Source: a virus. Taken from it: a stretch of 20,067 nucleotides of DNA. The first letter of the stretch is position 1, and every line of letters starts with the position of its first letter. The notes below the pieces were generated by a model, which saw only the letters and a list, made by a program, of their open reading frames with translations, did no database searches and had not been told where the DNA came from. This document shows, piece by piece, positions 14,768-20,067 of the stretch. The position numbers and the translations under genes are program-made. The stretch lies in IMG/VR virus record IMGVR_UViG_3300044971_004299, positions 1 through 20,067 of that record. The stretch is one strand, 5' to 3'.

Positions 14768-14802
14768 TGGGAAACGGGCCTGTTGCCACTAATCCCATTA
14801 GT
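14763..14802. other. inverted repeat / alternative hairpins after the protease gene
   Basis: TAATGGGA (14765-14772, covering the protease stop) is the exact reverse complement of TCCCATTA (14793-14800), giving an 8-base stem with flanking wobble or A-T pairs. The right arm also belongs to a smaller hairpin, ACTAAT-CCC-ATTAGT (14788-14802), so the two folds exclude each other. No T-run follows, so it is not a standard terminator. The rest of the 122-base gap holds GCACG...CGTGC (a 5-base stem) and no gene I can support. Confidence 0.4.
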
Positions 14803-14889
14803 TAGCAAGTAAAGTAGGAAAACAGCACGTCCACATGGCGTGCGTCAACAGAAAGCAAGACAAACGCCATGCAGGATCAGGAGACTCCA

Positions 14890-16197
14890 ATGGACGATAT
14901 GGACGAGAAGGCGGTCGTTCGGATTGACGCCGAAGGCGCTGTAGTGAAGTGCGCTAAGGGCGTCACCGATGGTTGCGGTTACAAGGCCGGTGCCAAGGTG
15001 TGCGGCAAGTGTGGCGCCATGGCGGTGCAGGTTAAGGGCGATGACGTTGACATGACCGAGGATTACGAGGGCATGGGCGACGAGATGCCCAAGAAGCAGA
15101 AGCCCAAGCGAGGCAGGTCAATGGGCAATCCCCAAGAACTGGACGGGTATGACGAGGAAGACCCCTCCGCCGAAGCAATGGATGAGTCCGATGAGGTCCC
15201 CGATGAGTCAAACGGCGAAATGGGCGAAACCCTTGTTGAGGCCATGAGCGAACCTGACGTTCGCCGCCGCATGGCTGCCCGCAAGCGACGCATGGCTTCG
15301 ATGAATGTGAAGAGTGCCGAGTGGGGCGACGACGCTTATCTTTGCGGCTTGCAGATGAAAATGCTGTCCGGCGATTCGCAACCCTGTGCCGCCTGCCCGG
15401 GCGGATGCGCCCCAGAAAGCGATCTTCCCACCCTTTTGGAAGTGCAGGGACTCGCCGAGCAGATCAGCGGAGGGAAGGTGCTTTCGTCTGGTTACTCGGA
15501 TGCCGTCGATTTGTACATTGTGGATGTTGAGCAGAAGGACGGACGTCTTAGCGAAATGTACTTTGATGGCGCTACCGCCGAGTGCATTCGGTGGGAAAAA
15601 CTTGATGAAGCGCTGATTGGCGAAAAGTCCGCACAGTTGCCAATGGCCATTGTGTCCATCGATGAAGCGGCCCAAATTGCCACAAAGTCCCTCCCCGGGG
15701 AGGTGGTCGCCGTTGACGCCGACGTCTTTGAGGGATACGACGTTTATGCCGTTGAGATTGAAGGCGCCGACGGCAAGTCCTACGACGGCTTCGTCTCCCT
15801 TAACGGCGAACTTCTTGGTTACGACGAATACGATCCGACGGAAGCCGCAGACATTGATGCCGAAACTTCCGAGTACGCCTTGAAGGCCGCCTATTCCACC
15901 GTTCAGCGTGAACGCATGGCCGAGACCGGCGAAGCGATGGAAGACGGCTCCTACCCCATCAAAAACATGGAGGACCTTAAGAACGCCATTCAGGCTTACG
16001 GTCGGGCAAAGAACAAGCCGGCCGCTCGCATCCACATTATGCGGCGCGCCGAAGATCTCGATGCCATTGACATGATCCCCGAGAACTGGCTGTCGGGCAA
16101 AGAAGCCGATGCCGAGGAAAAGGCGGAGTTCGACCCCAAGTTTTTGGCCTCGCTTATGGAGTTTGAGTTGCTGGCCACCGAGGAAGATCGCGACTGA
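14890..16197 (+). CDS. scaffold-position protein with zinc-ribbon-like, CxxCPGGC and PepSY-like domains
   Basis: 435 residues from the ATG at 14890, chosen for AGGAG six bases upstream; an earlier ATG at 14869 lacks a good site. The protein is very acidic. Modules in order: a zinc-ribbon-like motif (C21, C29, C38, C41; ending VCGKCGAMAV), an acidic low-complexity stretch (about 50-115), a basic MAARKRR patch, a cysteine segment (C152, then C166, C169, C173 in CAACPGGC) leading into an alpha/beta domain (about 178-245), a PepSY-like domain (about 252-315: SIDEAAQIATKSLPGEVV, then YAVEIEGADGK) and a C-terminal domain (about 352-402: DGSYPIKNMEDLKNAIQAYG then RAKNK) that I recall from the ends of phage scaffold/prohead proteins (I believe DUF6582). 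Its place after the protease, acidity and tail suggest a scaffold. PepSY domains are known as M4 protease inhibitors, so it may restrain proteolysis; that is inference. Confidence 0.75.
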   Translation: MDDMDEKAVVRIDAEGAVVKCAKGVTDGCGYKAGAKVCGKCGAMAVQVKGDDVDMTEDYEGMGDEMPKKQKPKRGRSMGNPQELDGYDEEDPSAEAMDESDEVPDESNGEMGETLVEAMSEPDVRRRMAARKRRMASMNVKSAEWGDDAYLCGLQMKMLSGDSQPCAACPGGCAPESDLPTLLEVQGLAEQISGGKVLSSGYSDAVDLYIVDVEQKDGRLSEMYFDGATAECIRWEKLDEALIGEKSAQLPMAIVSIDEAAQIATKSLPGEVVAVDADVFEGYDVYAVEIEGADGKSYDGFVSLNGELLGYDEYDPTEAADIDAETSEYALKAAYSTVQRERMAETGEAMEDGSYPIKNMEDLKNAIQAYGRAKNKPAARIHIMRRAEDLDAIDMIPENWLSGKEADAEEKAEFDPKFLASLMEFELLATEEDRD

Positions 16198-16224
16198 TTT
16201 TCCTGCTGGAACGGAGACGGAGTT

Positions 16225-18309
16225 GTGTGGACAGGCAGCGAACCTGCAGAGGCGGCTTCCGTAACTGTAAATGCGAAGATGCTTAATGGCGGCTCTTACA
16301 CGTTAACGCCAGCCATTTCAGATGACGCTCCAGCAGTGATCCGTCAACCGTTAAACGGTGATCGCAACCTTGTGAATTTCAAGGCTCTCATGCTTTGGAA
16401 CTATTTGGAGCAGGCGCCGTTTGACGCAAAAGTTGGCCTCATCACAAGTCGGTCCGGTGCCGGCAGAGTTGTTCAGTCCATTGGGTCGGTAGCGATACCC
16501 GGCGACATGAGCGATATCCGTTCGCCGGTACGGTCTACCGTCTATGAGGTCCTCACCCCCGGAGGTGGAGGAGGACGAAACCGCCGAAATCTGTTGGGTG
16601 CTGCCATTGGAGGTGAACGGGGGGCGGTGCGCTGCCCCGCGGGTTATGAGTTTGGTGGCCGTTTCGCTACCCGAGGATTTGGGAACTGCGGTCGACGATT
16701 GTTCGATGTCCTCGGGGGGCCTAATGTTTCTCCGGGCCGCCGGTTGGGCGGCAATATGGTGGGACTATTGCGAGCGGAGCGCAACAGAGTGGGGGCTGGG
16801 GGGTACGGCAACCGAACAGTGCAGATTCAGCGCAATGCCCAAATCCCAAGAGTGGCGGCTTCAAACGAGCAAAAGTTCAATGATGGTTTGGAGCAGGCTG
16901 TTGCCACGCTCGCCAATCCCGATATTGATGGGATGTTGTTGGTGCGTCGCGATGGGCAAATTCTGCGTTCTGCTGTAAGCGCCAATGTGCTGACGCGTGT
17001 GGCCGAAAACCCCGACATGAAAGACGGCGCCCTTGTCGCTTCTGTCGCCGACCCATCAGCGTTAGGCGACGAAGAGGTGCCTGCCATTTGGAAAAGTGGA
17101 GTTCGGTCGGTGGCGTTGGCGCTTCCCGGCGGAGGCTCCATTAGAGTTTCTCGGTCGCGCGATTTATCGGCAACCGATAAGCGGCGACTTGGTCGGGTGT
17201 GGGCTCAGGCAAACAACAGATCCGATGGCCGATACGACTACGGTCTTCGGCTGCGACGTGCTACGGAAAAGTCCAATGGGCTTCTTGTTTATGAAGAGAA
17301 GTTTCCGAACATCCAGAAGCCCAGTGAAACTGTCACCATTTCGGAAACGGCAAACGAAGAAAATCGCATTTCTGTGCAACGCTGGGTGCACGAAACTTAT
17401 CTTGCCGAAAAGGCCCCCGGGCGAGACGCCAAAGACAAAACGTGGAACGTTGTTGACGTTGCCGGTCAGGAAACGGCTATTAGCACGAACGAAATTGCCG
17501 ACGCCAAGGCGGCCGTCCAGCATTTAAAGAATGGCAAGCCCGTGAACGACGTGCCATCAGATTTGTTGGATAACGCCATTTCTCAATCAAAAGTATTTCA
17601 GTCTTCGCGAGTTCGGCCCGGCGTGACGCTTTTGGAGAGATCGAACGGTGAAAAATGGTGGCGAGTAAATTCGTCTGATGATTACATGCATCTCGCGGAA
17701 CGAATTTCTGCCGATGTAAACGGTGCACTCGGGCTGCGTACTTCAACGGTTAAGTTTATTGGCGCTGGTGCCCGTCGCGATGTGCTGGTATCCCATCCAG
17801 AAAGCGACGACCAAAGGATGCGTCGCTTAACTGTGAATGAAATGAACTCGCAGGATCTTTTGCGAACGGTAGTGAGCGACTGGTTGGTGGATCGACGCGA
17901 CCGCAATCCAGCGTCACTTGTTAGCGTTGGGCGTGACGATAATGGGCGTCTTGCCTCAACTACAAATGTTGACGCCGCTTTGGTTGGGCTGTCCACCGAA
18001 GAACTGAAGCGTCGCCGCCAACTGGTGTTGGGCGATTTTGCCGGACAGTCATTCAATGCGTTGGCTGCCGACCGATTCCGCTCGGGCAGCGTTTCGCAAA
18101 AAAAGGCTTTGCTGGAACTTTACGACGATTTGCTGAAACGCGCCGCCAACTTCAATTGGGATGACTACATCAGTCGGCTTGGGTTGGATGGTGGTTTGTC
18201 GCCCGGCGAACGAGCCCACGTTGAACTGGTCAAAGCGTTGTACGAGCGGCGGCTAAAGAATTTGCGTTCAAGCCGCAAACAATTTTTGTCAATTTTCGGA
18301 CTGTCGTAA
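16225..18309 (+). CDS. large virion-cluster protein with Cys module and degenerate kinase-like domain
   Basis: 694 residues from a GTG start with GGAG upstream. I do not recognise a named family overall. The N-terminus (1-110) is mixed alpha/beta, ending in DIRSPVRSTVYEVLTPGG. A Gly-rich linker leads to a cysteine module at 137-156: C137-P-x-G-x3-G-G...R...N-C155-G. After a Gly/Arg linker comes an alpha/beta region (about 215-300). The C-terminal third resembles the HipA/PI3-kinase-like fold: NGEKWWRVN (474-482), then a helix and LGLRTSTVKFIG, then WLVDRRDRNPASLV (553-566), in the place of the kinase DRxxxN loop, and NGRLASTTNVDAAL (573-586), in the place of the metal-binding Asp strand. The expected N-lobe Lys, catalytic-loop Asn and metal Asp look replaced, suggesting a pseudokinase. 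It overlaps the next ATG by one base (TAATG). Confidence 0.7.
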   Translation: MWTGSEPAEAASVTVNAKMLNGGSYTLTPAISDDAPAVIRQPLNGDRNLVNFKALMLWNYLEQAPFDAKVGLITSRSGAGRVVQSIGSVAIPGDMSDIRSPVRSTVYEVLTPGGGGGRNRRNLLGAAIGGERGAVRCPAGYEFGGRFATRGFGNCGRRLFDVLGGPNVSPGRRLGGNMVGLLRAERNRVGAGGYGNRTVQIQRNAQIPRVAASNEQKFNDGLEQAVATLANPDIDGMLLVRRDGQILRSAVSANVLTRVAENPDMKDGALVASVADPSALGDEEVPAIWKSGVRSVALALPGGGSIRVSRSRDLSATDKRRLGRVWAQANNRSDGRYDYGLRLRRATEKSNGLLVYEEKFPNIQKPSETVTISETANEENRISVQRWVHETYLAEKAPGRDAKDKTWNVVDVAGQETAISTNEIADAKAAVQHLKNGKPVNDVPSDLLDNAISQSKVFQSSRVRPGVTLLERSNGEKWWRVNSSDDYMHLAERISADVNGALGLRTSTVKFIGAGARRDVLVSHPESDDQRMRRLTVNEMNSQDLLRTVVSDWLVDRRDRNPASLVSVGRDDNGRLASTTNVDAALVGLSTEELKRRRQLVLGDFAGQSFNALAADRFRSGSVSQKKALLELYDDLLKRAANFNWDDYISRLGLDGGLSPGERAHVELVKALYERRLKNLRSSRKQFLSIFGLS

Positions 18310-20067
18310 TGGCACGCGTCCTCCTGTTGAACGATACGGCAACGAAGACTTTATTTGCTGTCGTTTCCGAGAATGACAATATGTTGCACTTCCACGGTGT
18401 GACTGAGGCCGGTAAAGAATGGGCTCGGTGGGTGGAGTCACAGAGCGAACCTGCGCGCGACTTGACCGAAGTGGCGAAAAGCGCAGATTATGGCCTCACT
18501 GCGGACGGGCCAAAAGTTTTAACAAAAACGCTTCGCATTGAGTTAAGCGATTATCTTCCTTTAGACGCTCCGTCGGCCAAAGCCCTTGGCGTGGAGTTGC
18601 GACAGAGAGAAATTGACTACAGGGCATTGGCTGCAGTCAGCGACCGCCGGCTCGCCGCTATGGCATATGCCGTGAAGCAACCCCGAGCGTTTTTTGATCC
18701 CGATTTGGGTCCTAGCGGCGGGTTTCGATGTCCTTTGGGAACCCCCAACGGCGGCCAGATCACTGATCGGTTTGGAAGGAACTGCGGTTTAGGCGTTGCC
18801 CGTCGGCTCGCCAATAGAATTGATGGCGGTAATGGCGGTCTGTCTCGGCAGGTGGGTTCGCGCAGGCAATCCCGTCCGGATAGTGTGAGCGAGCGGGTTG
18901 AGGACGCTAAGCCCACGTTGCGAAGCCGTCGCAGCGTATCGGGCGGGCGAATTAGTGGGGCTGGCGGCGCCAGCGGTTCAACAGTCGACTTGGCAGGAAG
19001 CGATCGTTCAGAGACGGTTTCTATTGAACAGTTGCGGGAAGAAAATTTTAAATTCTTTCAAGAGGTCGATCTCGCTTTCGAGGGGGCAAAGAACGATAAA
19101 AGTGTTGGCGAAAAGGAAATTGACGAAATCGTCAAGCAGCGAAAAAAGCAAATTCGCGAGGTGCGAGAACGGGCGGATGCCGAAAAAGATCGCAGGAATC
19201 GGGCGGAGTACGAAAAGCGCTACGATTACCTATTTAACGATGTGCAGCGTTGGACCCGTTTGCGGAAAGAGCGCGATGAAACCGGAAAGCGGGTTCAAGC
19301 GCAACTAAATCGAGAACGGCAGTTTTTGACGGCTATAGAAATGCAGAATGACGACTTAAGAGAACGGATTGAGCGGGGAAACATTTTTGATCTGGCGGAG
19401 GCCCAAAAGCGACGTGACGTCGCAAGGGGTTCGGCAGAAGATTTGCGTCTGGCACTGAGCGATGAAGCGCTTGACCCTGAAGTTGCCAATGTGCTTTGGA
19501 AGCAGATTGCGGCTTTTGAGGAAAGCGCCGACGTGTACCAAGAAATGGTTGACGTAGGGGAAAGGATGAGGGCAAACCCTGTGCCCGATCTTCCCGAAGG
19601 CGGGAAACGGCCTAAACCGGCTCGAGGTTTAGCGGTTTTGGCTAGCGACCCTGATGGCGCCCTGCTGGGGCGACGTGAGACAAAAAACGGTTACGCTTTG
19701 CCTGTCGTGGTGCCGGTTGGGCATAAAAACATCTATAGCGCTCGTGACGCTGTTCGTGCTTTACAAGAAGACAAAATTGATCTTGCAGACGTCCCTGACC
19801 AATTTCTTGCCGAGTCGATTGCGACGGCGAACAAACGTTTTGAGTTTTGGTTTGATGGAGACGGCGTCAATGGTCTCACCATGTACAAAGACAAGGTGAC
19901 GGGCAAGGGGGTTGGCATCAAGTTTTTGGGCGGCGAGGGTTACGGAGCCCAAGAGGACTTGAATGAACTTGTCGCCCATCATTTAGCCGAGCGGTTTGGT
20001 TTCCCAATGGGGTCTATTCGTGTGGGTGGAAAACCGGATCTTGCCGCTGGGGAAAAGGCGGCTGCCC
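18309..20067 (+). CDS. large virion-cluster protein with Cys module, coiled coil and kinase-like N-lobe, partial
   Basis: I translated 586 codons by hand from the ATG at 18309; the frame is open to the window end, so the C-terminus is missing. Residues 1-130 are an alpha/beta head unlike the previous protein. At 141-160 is the same cysteine module as in the previous gene (C141-P-L-G-x3-G-G...R...N-C159-G). A Gly/Ser/Arg-rich linker (about 170-235) is followed by a long charged coiled coil (about 240-455). From about 515 the sequence fits the N-lobe of a HipA/PI3-kinase-like fold: KRFEFWFDGDG, then KGVGIKFLGGEG with K538, a helix with E553 (NELVAHHLAERFGF) and GSIRVGG. Unlike the previous protein, the Lys and Glu are present, so this copy may be an active kinase; the catalytic loop lies beyond the window. 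Confidence 0.7.
   Translation, partial: MARVLLLNDTATKTLFAVVSENDNMLHFHGVTEAGKEWARWVESQSEPARDLTEVAKSADYGLTADGPKVLTKTLRIELSDYLPLDAPSAKALGVELRQREIDYRALAAVSDRRLAAMAYAVKQPRAFFDPDLGPSGGFRCPLGTPNGGQITDRFGRNCGLGVARRLANRIDGGNGGLSRQVGSRRQSRPDSVSERVEDAKPTLRSRRSVSGGRISGAGGASGSTVDLAGSDRSETVSIEQLREENFKFFQEVDLAFEGAKNDKSVGEKEIDEIVKQRKKQIREVRERADAEKDRRNRAEYEKRYDYLFNDVQRWTRLRKERDETGKRVQAQLNRERQFLTAIEMQNDDLRERIERGNIFDLAEAQKRRDVARGSAEDLRLALSDEALDPEVANVLWKQIAAFEESADVYQEMVDVGERMRANPVPDLPEGGKRPKPARGLAVLASDPDGALLGRRETKNGYALPVVVPVGHKNIYSARDAVRALQEDKIDLADVPDQFLAESIATANKRFEFWFDGDGVNGLTMYKDKVTGKGVGIKFLGGEGYGAQEDLNELVAHHLAERFGFPMGSIRVGGKPDLAAGEKAAA

Noticed and set aside
15208-16035. A 275-codon open frame on the minus strand
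   Set aside because: It lies wholly antisense to the scaffold-position gene, whose motifs (PepSY-like, cysteine segments) are clear on the plus strand; long antisense frames are expected from GC-rich third positions.
16544-17527. Two plus-strand frames of 143-144 codons within the 694-residue gene
   Set aside because: They lie in another frame of a gene that is open for 694 codons with recognisable modules; neither has a convincing start signal.
1-20067. CRISPR array, insertion sequence or transposase
   Set aside because: I saw no regularly spaced repeats, transposase motifs or terminal inverted repeats; the Cas4-like gene is explained by the recombination pair and has no Cas1/Cas2 neighbour.

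Overview
The window looks like part of a tailed double-stranded DNA phage genome (Caudoviricetes, HK97-type head), either free or as a prophage. The evidence is a large terminase, a portal with a fused MuF-like head domain, an HK97-type head protease and a recombination gene set. There are no bacterial housekeeping genes. The protein style (Asp/Glu-rich, many short acidic linkers) and several modules I remember from aquatic metagenomic phages suggest an uncultured aquatic phage, perhaps of an actinobacterium. That host call is inference; nothing in the window proves it.

Layout: all genes from 1 to 7960 are on the minus strand and all genes from 8035 to 20067 on the plus strand, diverging from a 74-base gap (7961-8034). 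In transcription order the minus-strand block holds the large terminase, an unknown 168-residue protein, a Rad52-like annealing protein, a Cas4/RecB-like exonuclease with Fe-S cysteines, tRNA-Leu(UAA), an unknown 167-residue protein, a GT-B glycosyltransferase, an HNH nuclease, a RuvC-like resolvase, a coiled-coil-like protein, a ParB/sulfiredoxin-fold protein, a small helical protein and a PAPS-reductase-like PP-loop protein cut by the window start. Most junctions overlap by 1 to 4 bases, as expected of one translationally coupled operon. The block reads as packaging plus DNA recombination and branch resolution, ending in a ParB + PP-loop pair resembling IbrB/IbrA.

The plus-strand block is the head module: a small two-helix membrane protein, the portal-MuF fusion, a 1408-residue protease-led multidomain protein, a 435-residue scaffold-position protein carrying a zinc-ribbon-like motif, a CxxCPGGC segment, a PepSY-like domain and a scaffold-type C-terminus, and then two large proteins of unknown role. 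The last of these runs off the window end. No major capsid protein, small terminase, tail or lysis gene is visible.

The most interesting part is the right half. The protease is expanded to about 1400 residues by a six-cysteine domain, a 100-residue tandem repeat, two copies of a calcium-loop-like DxDxDG...TPxERPA motif, a W/R-rich conserved domain and an RGG-rich linker. The two proteins that follow share a Cys-Pro...Asn-Cys-Gly module with identical 18-residue cysteine spacing at the same depth (about residue 140). Both then carry what looks like a HipA/PI3-kinase-like fold: one seemingly degenerate (pseudokinase), the other keeping the expected N-lobe lysine and glutamate. A virion-cluster pair built this way is, to my knowledge, not functionally described.
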